DNA from: Knoxdaviesia capensis | Taxonomy: Eukaryota; Ascomycota; Sordariomycetes; Microascales; Gondwanamycetaceae | Direction: 5' to 3' | DNA length: 64,000 nucleotides | Assembly (NCBI GenBank): GCA_001510575.1 | Contig: LNGK01000005.1 | Location: 1,991,234-2,055,233 of the forward strand | Shown: positions 24,461 to 35,410 of the stretch, piece after piece | Position numbering within the stretch: the first letter of the stretch is position 1 | How the letters are laid out: the number at the start of each line of letters is the position of its first letter | Program-made: the position numbers and the translations under genes | The notes under the pieces: model-generated | The model's input: only the letters and a program-made list of their open reading frames with translations | The model's database searches: none | What the model was told of the DNA's origin: nothing

Positions 24461-26545
24461 ATGTCGTCTCTTAAACCCATCCAGCCCGACCAGGCCATGT
24501 CTGCGGCGCCCACAATCGCTCCCAGCACCAGTTCCGGCAAGTCGGAGGCCGGCAGCCCCGAGAAGCCTGCCCTCACTGTGGCCGACGACGAGAAGGCCGA
24601 CGCCGCTACCGTGATCGGCACCGTCAACGACGAGCTTGACGACGATGACGAGAAGAAGGACATGCCCCTTGAGAAGGTGGCCACCCACCGCGAAGATGGC
24701 ATTGAGTACCCGACCGGCGCGAAGCTGGGCCTCATCATTCTTGCCTTGTGCTTGAGTGTGTTTTTGATGGCTCTGGGTAAGTTGCAAGCTCCAAAAGCAA
24801 CAACAGGTCTCCCTCCAAACGGCCTTGTTTTCGCAAACATGCGGCTTGCGCTCTTGGAATTGTTAAGGCTGACACGAAGTTCATCCGCACCACTTAGACA
24901 ACTCGATTATTGCCACCGCCATCCCGAAGATCACTGATGAGTTCAGTAGTCTATCTGATGTTGGTTGGTACGGATCTGGTTAGTGATATGCTTATGTTGA
25001 TTCTATCCATGGGTTCACCGGTACCCGTTTCTTCCGTCTGACTTTTCCCCTCTTTCCACAACTTTGCTCTGCTTATTCTTTCTTGCCGGAGGCATATCAG
25101 CCCGATGGTGAAGCGAAACCCTACTGTACACTCTTTTTATATAAGCTAACCCTTAATACCCATTTCCAGCGTACCTCCTCACCACCGCCTCTCTCCAGCT
25201 TCTCTTCGGAAAGTTCTACACCTTCTTTAGCATCAAATGGGTCTACCTCATCGCTATCGCCATTTTCGAGCTCGGTAGCGTTGTCTGTGGTGCTGCTCCC
25301 ACCAGCACTGCGCTGATCGTCGGCCGCGCCATCGCCGGCGTCGGTTCCGCCGGTATCTTCTCCGGCGCCCTGATCATCCTCGCCAACAGCGTGCCCCTCG
25401 CAAAGCGTCCCATGTTCAGCGGCTTCATTGGTAGCATGTACGGTATCGCCTCGGTGTCGGGCCCGCTGCTCGGCGGCGTGTTCACCGACAGTGTCACTTG
25501 GCGCTGGTGCTTCTACATCAACCTGCCGATCGGTGCCATCACCGTGGCTGTCATCGCCTGGTTCTTCCCCGACCCATCTGCCGGCCGCGTGCGCACCGAG
25601 ACGTGGCGCGACATGATTATGCACTTCGACCCCTTCGGCACCGCTGTGTTCATGCCCGCTGTCATCTGCCTACTGCTCGCTCTCCAGTGGGGCGGCACCG
25701 AGTACGCCTGGAGCAACGGCCGCATCATTGCGCTGTTTGTTCTTTTCGCCGTTCTTATTGCCGTCTTCGTGTACGTGCAGTTCCGCCAGAAGGAGCTTGC
25801 CACCGTTCCCCCGCGCATCATCAAGATGCGGTCTGTGTGGGCGTCTGTGGCGTACTCTTTCTGCGTCGGATCGTCGTTCATGCTGGTTATCTACTTCCTG
25901 CCCATCTGGTTCCAGGCCGTCAAGGGTGCCAGCGCCGTCAACTCTGGCCTGATGAACCTACCCATGCTGATCGCACTCGTGGTGCTCAGCGTCATCGGTG
26001 GAATCCTCGTCACCGTGACCGGATACTACGCTCCCTTCATGGTTATCGGCACCATCTTCATGTCGATCGGCTACGGCCTGCTGACCACCTTCAACCCGGA
26101 AACCAGCCACCCCAAGTGGATCGGATATCAGGTGATCCTCGGTGTTGGTCTGGGTATTGGTATGCAGCAGCCGCTGATGGCCGTGCAGAATGTGCTCTCC
26201 ATGAAGGATGTGCCCACCGGAACCGCGACCGTGGTGTTCGCCCAGACGCTTGGTGGTGCCCTGTGGGTGTCTATTGGACTCAACGTGTTCACCAACCGTC
26301 TTGTCGAGCATCTCGGCGTCAACGCCCCCAAGCTTAACCCCATGGATGTCCTCAGCATTGGCGCCACCAGCATCCGTACCGCTATTGCTCCTGAGTTCCT
26401 TGACGCTGTCCGCCTGTCGTACAGCGACGCCTTGACTGATGCCTTCATGGCCTCCGTTGCCATTGGCTGCTTGAGTATCGTTGGCAGCGTCTTCATCGAG
26501 TGGAAGAGCATGAAGGGCAAGAAGGTCGAGATGGCGGTTGCGTAG
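24461..26545 (+). CDS. MFS drug-efflux transporter, DHA family (14-TM type)
   Basis: Proton-driven exporter of the DHA family, the group that includes fungal toxin and azole efflux pumps. Three exons: 24461-24776, 24898-24978 and 25170-26545, giving 590 residues. An acidic cytosolic N-terminus of about 85 residues precedes the first membrane helix. The motif across the first intron is ALDNSIIATAIPKIT, the D1 signature. RAIAGVGSAGIFSG is motif B. GPLLGGVFTDSVTWRWCFYINLPIG spans motif C and the conserved WRW...NLP loop typical of 14-helix members. The gene has high GC in exons. The start ATG follows a CT-rich leader. No biosynthetic cluster is visible beside it, so substrate is unknown and a general efflux role is inference. 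Confidence 0.93.
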
Positions 26546-28251
26546 ATATCGTGATAGAGCGTCTTTTTTTATTCTCTTTCTCTTCTCTTCTCTCACTCTC
26601 GTCAACCACTTTTTTAATCACTTAATTTTTTCAACTCATACATACTACATATACAGCATTGGATTTTGTAAGACCAACTTGCATATCTACCGGCCATTTT
26701 CTCCTCATTTCCTATTATAAAAACACGGGTTCTGCACATATCAACTCTCCTCATTCTATGTTTCGGCCTCGGGAGGTTTCTAGCATGTTTTTCTTCTTCT
26801 TTTTGTTGCTCGTTTTGCATCAATATCTTGTTTGTTGCCACATTTGTCGTTGGTAACTGTGGGCTGGGTTGGATTTGTTCGGGATATCCTCAGAATTGTC
26901 GAGGGCACTGGGGGGCTTTATCTACTGGATTATGCGCGTATAAAGGGTATATACACCGGGCGCTTAGTTAGTGATTACAACTTTGGGCTAAGAGTTGCCA
27001 TCATGTAATAGACTTCAATCATCACATATAATAATTCATGTCTGCGGAGAGTGCTCGTCTTAAAGGACCCCAACCTGATAGTATATTGGGGCTATGACGA
27101 CACTGTACTCATACTTAGATGTGACGGTCTGTGTCAAAGAGAGACATCGATCCGTACTCAAAAGTCCAAGCCAAGCTGGGAGGGGGGGGGAAAGGAAGGT
27201 TTGAGACATGGCTCAACAACGTCGTCATGAAGGTCGCGAAGTCCGTTAGCTACAAGTACGCACAACTCCTTCGTGAGACAACGTATCGGCCGACCGCAAA
27301 TGTCCAAATACGAGCTACATAGCGTCACACAATTACATCGGCTATGACAGGGCAAGGCGTATCTGTGCAGGATACAATAGAGAGATTTCGTCGTCATGAT
27401 AGTGAGCAAATAGGGGAGTATATTATTGATTCTAATCCATTAAGCGAATGCAAGTGTGTAGACCATTTTGGCCACGGAAGCTAGAAAAAAAAAAACCTAA
27501 CAAAAATAGGAGTAAACCAAGAACAAGAGAATGAACAGCTAAGACATCCACATCTTACATTGATAATCATCTTCCTCATTGCATCGGGGGAAGACGTGAT
27601 CACCAATAATACACCTGCCCCGAAGTCCGGGGAACGTAACAAGAACGTCAAACTCACTCATCCTCTGCCAGAACCACAAGCTTGGAAATTGGGTTGATAG
27701 CCGAATAAGCGAAAGAACACAGGAGGAAAGCCACTGAGAAAACAGAGAAAAAAAAAAAAGAGACGAGGTATATGTGTATGCATGTCGGGTGGGTATGTGA
27801 TAGAAAAAAATGAAAACGTTGCTGTGAGCGACAGTGATGAGAGTGCGACTGTAAGTGCGCAAACTTTTATATATAAAATATACGCCTGCTTGGGGGGAAG
27901 TTCCGGCTCATCCAGCTACGACGGTTTCCCCTTGGGCTAAAAAAAACCAACTGCGCTTCTATGTCTCTAGGTGACCTCCTGTACACCTTCTATCCGAGCA
28001 AATTCATGTCGAAGAGAAAAAGAAAACAATATAGATGCCACAATGCCCCACCGTCCCGAATCTTCCAGAAAGGTGAATCAATAGAAAGCAAGGCGTCTCG
28101 ATATAAAGAGATCAATCCCCCGAGAGAGAGAGAGGAGTCCAAAAAAGAGTATTAAATCGACGGTAAGGAAATCATAAAAAAGAAGGTGTGCCTGGGATTG
28201 TGTGGCGGGGATATTTCTTTTGGGAAATAACCGGTGTTTCCCGGTGTATGC
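26546..28251. other. Intergenic region
   Basis: AT-rich DNA between the 3' ends of the MFS gene (+) and the VVxP-repeat gene (-). Short open frames on both strands have no motif. Nothing supported. Confidence 0.6.
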
Positions 28252-29229
28252 TTAGTTGCGGTCGGGATCCCACTTGTGGCTGGTCTTGTCCGACGAAGGA
28301 GTGGACTCCACATCGTCGATCTGGACAAACGGCCGGCTCTTGCTGTTGAAGGGCCACCGGCGGCGGCGGTAGCGGGTGGTGATGATCACAGCGAGCATTA
28401 CAAGCAGGACGAAGCCACCAGCACCGGCAGCAATCGGGATGATCAGGTTCAGCCGCGGGCCGCCTCCACCGGAGGCAGCGAGATCAGTCGAGGTGGATGT
28501 TGGCAGGCCTGCTGTGAGGTCAGCGCCATCCGCAAAGGTGACGGTCGGCGTAGGCTGTTCGTCGGCCTGGGGGAGCTCCTCCTGTTGTTGCGGCTGCTGG
28601 GGGGCCTGGGTTTCCACTGCAGCGGGAGACTCGGTCGTCACCTCGGTCGAGGGCTCGGCAGCTTTTGATGTGGGAGTCGGGGTCGTGGTCTCGGTACCGG
28701 GAGTGAGCGTGAGGATGGACGTGCGGGACGTCTCAACGATGATCACGGGCGTCGAAGTCGGCGTAGGGACGGCGCTGGTGAGAAGGCCGACAACGGGGGC
28801 CAGAACGTCGCTGGTGACGGCGTTCAGAACAGGGGACAGGACGTTGTCGTTGACGGTGTCCACAACGGGGGTGAGAACGTTGTCGACGACGGGAGAAAGA
28901 ACGTTGTTGACAACGGGCGAAACGACATTGTTGGCGATGGGAGCCACGACATTGTTCAGAATTGGAGCGACGACGTTGCTGACAACGGGCGTCACCACGG
29001 GGGCGACAACATTGTCGACAACATCGTTGACAACCGGAGCAACCACATCATTGACCACGGGAGCAACCACGTTATCTACAACGGGAGACACGACACTGTC
29101 GACGACGGGAGAGACGACGCTATCGACCACGGGAGTCACGACATTGCCAACAGTGTTGGCGACCGGCGCGACGACGTTGTTGACGGTGTCAGCAACACCG
29201 CCCAACAGACCACCGAGAAGACCAGACAT
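28252..29229 (-). CDS. Single-pass membrane protein with VVxP/VVDN repeats
   Basis: Single-exon gene of 325 residues and no family that I recognise. After a Gly/Leu-rich start (MSGLLGGLLGGVADTVNN), about residues 18-155 are made of tetrapeptide units alternating VV-[A/S/T]-P and VV-[D/N]-[N/S/D], usually paired into octapeptides such as VVSPVVDN. A Thr/Pro/Ser-rich stalk follows at about 160-265, probably O-glycosylated, with a Gln-rich stretch. One membrane helix (about 274-297) is followed by a basic stop-transfer RYRRRRW and a short polar tail ending at 325. The stalk-helix-tail layout resembles wall sensors of the WSC/MID type, but the Cys-rich WSC domain is absent and no classical signal peptide is evident. 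Orientation and role are inference. The upstream leader has a long CT (GA on the plus strand) repeat. Confidence 0.85.
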   Translation of the reverse strand: MSGLLGGLLGGVADTVNNVVAPVANTVGNVVTPVVDSVVSPVVDSVVSPVVDNVVAPVVNDVVAPVVNDVVDNVVAPVVTPVVSNVVAPILNNVVAPIANNVVSPVVNNVLSPVVDNVLTPVVDTVNDNVLSPVLNAVTSDVLAPVVGLLTSAVPTPTSTPVIIVETSRTSILTLTPGTETTTPTPTSKAAEPSTEVTTESPAAVETQAPQQPQQQEELPQADEQPTPTVTFADGADLTAGLPTSTSTDLAASGGGGPRLNLIIPIAAGAGGFVLLVMLAVIITTRYRRRRWPFNSKSRPFVQIDDVESTPSSDKTSHKWDPDRN

Positions 29230-29662
29230 TGTGAAGATTTTGTTTCTTTTTGGTTTGCGTGAAACGACTGTTGGAGCTGAAAGAGAGCGAGAGGATGTGG
29301 ATTAAGATGTATTAGGCTGGATAGGAAGCGAGTGGTGAAGTCCCAAGTCTGAAAGTCGAAGAACCAGCTCCTCCTAAAGACCCGAGCAAATCCAGCGTCC
29401 TGCAACCTTCAGACAGGATGCTGAGTTGGAAAGACGAACGAAGTATTGACAAAAAGACACGAAGAAAAGAAAGGAGGAATATTCGGACTGGCCGAGTTGT
29501 ATAAGGAAGAAAGAGAAAGAAAACGAAATTAGGGAAGAAATGAATAGAAAAAAAGAGAGGGAAAGAAAGGAAGGAGATCAAGAAGAAAAGAGAACGAGGA
29601 TGAGATTATGGTTGGGTGAGACAAGACCAGCACTGCTGAGAGGAGACACACACGAGAAGAGA

Positions 29663-29699
<37 letters not shown>

Positions 29700-31539
29700 G
29701 GAGGCACAGACAGAGAGCGACAAGATCTGAGGGAGCCGAGCGAGGTGACCGGCCGGAATCCCGTTTCTCAAGAGACAACTGAGGAGACACTAGGCCTCAA
29801 GAGGAATAAGACCAGAGCACAGACACACCAGGGAATAAAGTCAGGTAGCATGATCGATCAGAACTTGCAGGGCGGAGTCTAGCTGAGAGGAGGAGACACA
29901 AAGGGGACTTGTCAAAGTTTCTTGTATAGTATCACCGATAAGGGCCGAGGAGCATTAGATGTGGATGATCCCGGAGTGACTTTGCCGAAGCCCAGAGTCG
30001 GAATTCCAGGAAAGCGAAAGGCACATCCCCGGGGCATAGGTACTGCTCGGGGGAGGGGAATAGGGGGAGACACGATATTATGGCCCCATTATTAGATATT
30101 TCCATGGGGAGCTTCAGCTACTGGAAACGAGGATTTGCGGTGAATACAACATGAAACCGGGGGAGGGAGGGACAGAAAAAGAAAAGAAAAGTGCTTGGGT
30201 ATATCTGACGCCCACTGTAGTTGGGGACAGAGGACAGATTTTCCGGGTTGACATGCTTCTGTAGCATTGCAAAAAGTGGTTAGAGGACCCTGTAGCGAAG
30301 CAAGCAAAGCAAAGATGAGGTTCTGCTCCATTGACGAGCGATAGTACCTTTTCTCTTCAGCTCCGCGGGAAAAGATACCTTCACGAAGAGTGAGGCGGGT
30401 CGATGATGCTGATCCCAAGTTTCAGGAACCGTTTCAGGGGCAGTTGCCAATTGGCCAATGGCAGAGCTGGATTCCCATTATGTAAGGACGTGCTCGGCCT
30501 GAAGATGTATTACCACCAGGGGAGAGCTGCAGGGGTATAAAGTAACTGTACGTGTAAGTCTAAATCCCCTGCATGCTTTTTGCTTCGCTTGCATTAGCCC
30601 CACAGTTGAAGCTTTTGAAGAAAAAGAAAAAAGGTTGCTGTTGATGGGGAGGGTTTTGTTGAGATTGACATGTGCAGTTTTGTGTTTGTGCCAGTTCCTG
30701 ATTCAGACCGTTAAGATGATGCCGTTTGTATGTGGTTGGAGCCATCACCAAACGGCCACCGGGATGGTGCAGCATGACATGGCGTCAGATCCGGCACCCG
30801 AAATTCTGTGCCGAGACATCTCTCAAACGGACATTAAAATGGCGGCAGCAATAGGAGAAAAAACAAAAGAGACTGCCCATCTAACGCTGTCCAAGAAAAG
30901 AAAAAAACTGGGGATGATGGATGGCACAGTAGCAAGTTAACAGTATTCACTGGATCTTGGCACTATTGGCCTTGTACGATCATGATAAACAACGAATTGA
31001 AGTGCGCACGCATTTTGGGAACAAAAGACGAATTGAGGATCACCGATCGTGCCAAGTCTTTTGGTCGTGGTCTCCCGCCCCATAAACCTTCAATTTTACT
31101 GCTCTCAAGCACACAGCCCTCGTCTGCCTCGTTTATAAAGGCCGTGTTCACATCTGAGCCGATGTTTTGAAACAGGGTCTTTGCTTTGGGCTGTGGCTAT
31201 GAAGTCGTCCTGACATCATATCGTGATCTTCTTTTCTCGTGCAATTTTTCAACGAATTTTATTGTTTTTTTCTGCTTTTTGTCTTTTCTTGGAGTACCTG
31301 AGGAAACTATCTTTGTGCCCATGTTCTTGGAATCCGATCAAGTTATCTCTTCCACGGCGGGCACTTCCCTCTTGGTTGTCCTCCTTTTCCTCTCATAGCC
31401 CCCAAACCCAGCGCCATCTCGATAAGCTTCTTTTTACCTCCACCTCGCGAATCGGCCTTCCCCTGCTCTCATGAAATTCCAGGGTGGCTCGGGGAAAAAA
31501 AGCTTATCGTCATATCAGGACTGGTTATCACTCCCGCTC
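29230..31539. other. Intergenic region with GA microsatellite
   Basis: The first ~570 bases are the leader and promoter of the VVxP-repeat gene; on that gene's strand they are pyrimidine-rich. A pure GA repeat lies at about 29665-29697. The rest shows no coding signal. Confidence 0.6.
29665..29697. repeat. GA dinucleotide microsatellite
   Basis: About 15 GA units in a row, roughly 435 bases upstream of the VVxP-repeat gene start, where it reads as CT. It could act as a CT-box promoter element or be a plain microsatellite. Confidence 0.85.
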
Positions 31540-33087
31540 CTACTTAGAGCCGCCACTCGCTCCGGCATGAGGATCGTACTTCGTCTTCCAGCATGTGGAC
31601 TCTCCGGGCTTCATCTGGCCGGCCTTTCGGACGGATCCATCCTGCATGATCCAGCGGATGTTGTTGGAGCGGTCGCACAGGATCATTTCGATTCCTCGCT
31701 GGATACACTTGAAATCAAAGGGACTCACCGCCTGAGGACCCCGCTGTTGCCATTCAGAAAGCTGGTCGTATAGGTGAAGTGAGATCTCCGCGGGGAGACC
31801 CATTCCACGCTCCGAACTCGGTTCATCATCTGTGACCCCGTGCCAGATCGACTTCGGCCCTTGGTAGTGCTTTTGCCAGCATTGGGATCGGAGGGTTGCG
31901 TAGAGTCTGAAGAAAAACCGACGGCTGGACTCGTCATCGCCCAGGAGTCTCGTGGTCGGCGAAAACTTGATGGTAGCGCTAACTAAGCGCTTCTTGTCGT
32001 CCAAAACGTCCGACACTCCATAGCTGCAAGTGACAAAGACTCGGGGGTTGAAGATTTTGTTCATCTCGCACGACTCGTTGGCAAATCGCATCTCGCCCTC
32101 TTCCAGCTCTTCCATGTAGCCTCGCGGGATACCGTCGCGGAAGTCTTCGTACCACCCGGCAGACCCTTCAGGCTCCAGGCGTGCCTGAATCAGGCCGTGC
32201 TCGTTTTCATCAGAGGTGGCCAGATTGACTGAACCGTCAGTGGGGTCGCTGGTGGTATCGGCATTCGCTGTCATAAAAGCGGCAAGCTCGTTTGCCTCGT
32301 CCCAGATAAAGCCCGAGGGATCAATCCGGGCAGGGAACCCTTCGTCTCCCAATTCACCAGTGGTCGTGGTCTGGTAGCAGCCCGCCTTGGAGTCCTGCAC
32401 CTTTGTGGCCAGGTTTCCGGCGCCATCGTTCCATCGGACGTGTAGAGCTCCGCCGCACATGGCCTTCCGGACGGCCTTCTCGGTGCACGAGGCGTAATTA
32501 TCCGTCGGCACCACCAGGGGTCCGCCGTGGCCGGCCACCCAACGGATATGGAAGCCGTAGCCATCTGTGCGGCTCTTGTCCCAGTTTCCGCGGCAGCTCC
32601 AGGACATAGGAGTAGTAGCGATGTTCTCGTCACAGTCATGACGAAGAATGTCCAGGAAGTTCGCGCACCACTTTTGGCTTACTTCCTTTGAAAAGCTGTG
32701 GTGCGGGGGCGAGAGTGTAAGGTCATAGGCGACCAGTTTTGTTCCGGGAGTCGCTTCGTCGGTCTCGGCGGTGTTGGATTCGCTGACCATCTTCGGGATC
32801 TGGGTGAAGCTGCACTCGGCGTTGACATTCAGCTTGGCTTGTTGCCCTAGGATATAGTCTTGGGGACAAAACTCGGACAGGTCGGGGAGCTCGGGTCCAA
32901 GGGGATTCATCAGTTTCTGGATGATATCATCGAGATTTCTTCCAGGAATGATATCCAAATTGACACCAGAGCTGACAAGCAACTCAGTGGAGGCAATGTT
33001 GAGGCCGTTAATGAGTTCGGTTTCATCATTGATCTGAGCAATGGATCTTCCAACAGCCAGAAGGCCGAGGAAAATGAGGTGTTTCAT
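31540..33087 (-). CDS. Secreted protein of unknown function
   Basis: Single-exon frame of 515 residues. The start is the ATG giving MKHLIFLGLLAVGRSIAQ, a clear signal peptide probably cut after residue 18; the frame extends five codons upstream only through a TTG. The mature protein has many cysteines and tryptophans. The most structured-looking block is about 130-240 (WCANFLDILRHDCDEN, then MSWSCRGNWD, GYGFHIRWVAGHGGP, CGGALHVRW), with the cysteines likely paired as disulfides. A second Cys/Trp-rich block closes the protein (KCIQRGIEMILCDRSNN at about 448-464). I do not recognise the family and find no catalytic motif. It lies next to, and reads the same way as, the decayed MFS transporter gene. 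Confidence 0.8.
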   Translation of the reverse strand: MKHLIFLGLLAVGRSIAQINDETELINGLNIASTELLVSSGVNLDIIPGRNLDDIIQKLMNPLGPELPDLSEFCPQDYILGQQAKLNVNAECSFTQIPKMVSESNTAETDEATPGTKLVAYDLTLSPPHHSFSKEVSQKWCANFLDILRHDCDENIATTPMSWSCRGNWDKSRTDGYGFHIRWVAGHGGPLVVPTDNYASCTEKAVRKAMCGGALHVRWNDGAGNLATKVQDSKAGCYQTTTTGELGDEGFPARIDPSGFIWDEANELAAFMTANADTTSDPTDGSVNLATSDENEHGLIQARLEPEGSAGWYEDFRDGIPRGYMEELEEGEMRFANESCEMNKIFNPRVFVTCSYGVSDVLDDKKRLVSATIKFSPTTRLLGDDESSRRFFFRLYATLRSQCWQKHYQGPKSIWHGVTDDEPSSERGMGLPAEISLHLYDQLSEWQQRGPQAVSPFDFKCIQRGIEMILCDRSNNIRWIMQDGSVRKAGQMKPGESTCWKTKYDPHAGASGGSK

Positions 33088-33516
33088 TTGAGTCTTTGAC
33101 AATGAGTTATCTATAGAGGAAAGCAGGTATAAGTTAGAGGAAGTCTTTTGTTGCTCTTTTATCGTTAGTACTGTTTGGCTTACTTCAATTTACAGGTTAT
33201 CTAGGTCAGTATCAGGATGGCCCGAGTCCTGAAAGGGAGACGATGATTGTTAAATGATAGAAAAAGGTAAGTGAGTATGTTGTGAAAGGGGGAAAGAAAA
33301 TGTAAAGGGGAAGAAGAAAGATAGATTGCGTTTAGGGATGAGAAGATCATGAGCTTTATATAGGTACAGAAACATTCACAACATAGCACAAGTTGTTTTT
33401 ATTATGAACCTTTATGTGTTGATATTTTGAGGGAAGCTAATTTGCAGGACTAGATACACTTGGTACATAAACATTATCTGTCACTGGACTCCAGAATCAC
33501 TACATAGTAAACATCC
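33088..33516. other. Intergenic region
   Basis: Promoter region of the secreted-protein gene, following the 3' end of the decayed transporter. AT-rich, no coding signal. Confidence 0.6.
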
Positions 33517-35410
33517 TCATGACTCCCTCTCTATTACGGCATCGATAGTCATGTTGAACTCATCTTCGGTATCCTTGAGGAAAAATGCAACTAAACAGTC
33601 TGAAGTTAGCACATATGTCCGGAGTCTCCAGGAAAGTGAACTTACTGATAGCAGATACCGCGATGAAGCAGCTTCCCGCAATCCACACATGGCGAAAAGC
33701 CACGAGATACGTCTCGTGGAGCGCCACAGTTGCTTCCTCTACGATTTGGGGTGTAGCCCCAACGATCGAACTGACCAATGTGCTGTTTCTCGTGCTCAGC
33801 CCGACAACAAGATCACCGACTAACTCTTCTGGGAGACCGGCTGCCATCGCGGCCTGTGCCACATTTTCAGACAGGCTTCTCATCTCATTAATGAATAATG
33901 CGTTGTCTGGAATTAGAGATTGTCAGCTCAAGGTCACACCGGGAAGATCGCATAACCACTACCGTTTGATGGCATTCTAACATAGAGCGATTCCGATTGT
34001 CCCCCCGAGCGAACGAACGCTGATGATAAGACCGCTTGCCGATGCAATGAGTCTGGGCGGAACGCACAGCTGCGCGATCGTAACGAGAGTGGTCAAGGTC
34101 ATTCCGATGGCAATCCCGAGGATTGCCGGATACACCCACACCGGAATGTCGGAGTGCCGTGTCGTTGTCGCCATGCACACGAAGAAAACCACGAAAACTA
34201 TAAACGCAGCCACGGTCATCCAGCGCACGCGGCGCACAATTGTCCAGTACAAGCCAGTGAGCACTGCTACCACAATGGCCGTGAGGAGACTGATGCTGTA
34301 GCGCAGCGAAACAAGCAGTGCGTCGTCTGTATCATAGAGAATCGACACTTGGAACGCAAGTAGTTATTCGCTGCAAAGAAGGCAGCGCTACACAGGCTAG
34401 AGAGAGTGCAAAGTTATAGTTTCGACCGGCACCTTCGCTTCCTCTGGCCAAGAATAAATCGTGGTGGAACATTCCATCTTTGCGGCCGACCGTTTCATAC
34501 GCCACCGGTCCGGCTACCAGTGCCAGCCCGACAGCAAAGGTCGCTGCGACGTGCGGGTCACTCCAGGAATAGGGGTTCTGCGGCCAGGAAAAGCCCACGC
34601 TGAAGAGCACCAGGCCACCAGCGAGCAGTACATAGCCAATCCAATCGAGACGAGCAAGCTTTTCCCGAGTTGTCAGCCGTGTTTGTTCACCGCGCGATGG
34701 CGGATTGTACATGACAGCTGTGCCGACCCCGGAGATCAAGAAGCATATGGCGGTCATGTACTAGTAGTACCGGAAGCCACCAGAGGCAGGGTCTCCAGTC
34801 CGGTTGAGGGCGGCGCCGACAAACAGGCCGAGAACACTGCCGAGGCAATTGGATGCGATATCGACTGCTTGACCACATGCCCGCCAGCGGCGGGGCAAAA
34901 CTTCTGAGGTCACGGCGTGGAGGAGGGGCTGGGTTCCGTATGCAGTCCCGATAATGCAGAAGCCGGCGATGGCTTGGTTAATGGAGGTGGCGTGGGCTAC
35001 CAGCAGACTGCCGGCTACACCTCCAACTGTCGTCAAGACCACGAGAAACCATTTGCGGCCCCAGTAGTCAGAGGCTTGCGAGACTACAGGACCGAGGATA
35101 ACGGTGAGGATCGCAATAGGCGCAGAGAACCAGACAGTCTTTCCAGGACTGTTGAAATGAGCGGCGATGGTATGCCCTTGCTAAGGGAGATATCAACACC
35201 ACAGACTCGAGAAAAGCTGCACCTGTCGTCACTAGCATAAAGAGAAGGGGGCTTACTGCTCCGGCACCAACCAGGTTCACCAACAGAGAAATATATCATG
35301 CACACCGCAAGCACGGCGAGGTATGCCTTGTAGTGCAGCTTAGGTTCCCCTGATACTTCTGTTATATTGCTGTCCGCGACCTTTTCCTCGTTGTTTCGGA
35401 ACTCGGCCAT
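33517..35410 (-). pseudogene. Decayed MFS transporter, Tri12 type
   Basis: The pieces match the fungal Tri12/siderophore-type MFS family along its length. The first exon starts MAEFRNNEEKVADSN at 35410. The middle carries KTVWFSAPIAILTVILGP and RKWFLVVLTTVGGVAGSL, later pieces ARLDWIGYVLLAGGLVLFS and VRSLGGTIGIAL, and the end IAFFLKDTEDEF. GT-AG introns join several pieces, including one after ...GIAL and one near 33650. Three problems break the frame. A shift near 35283-35290 separates ...IYFSV from VNLVGAGA. A TAG at 34763-34761 stands where relatives have Trp (FR-Y-W-YM). At least two single-base shifts lie between about 34345 and 34400, where FFAANNY and VSILYDTDDALL are in different frames. 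Without these it would be a ~14-helix exporter of about 580 residues. Sequencing error could explain a shift but less easily all lesions. Confidence 0.8.

Noticed and set aside
25498..26337. 279-residue plus-strand frame rich in His and Arg
   Set aside because: Shadow frame inside exon 3 of the MFS drug-efflux gene; no domain, odd composition.
28376..29305. 309-residue Thr-rich plus-strand frame
   Set aside because: Antisense to the VVxP-repeat gene; the repeated codons keep the opposite strand open. The sense strand has the membrane helix and a sensible stop-transfer signal.
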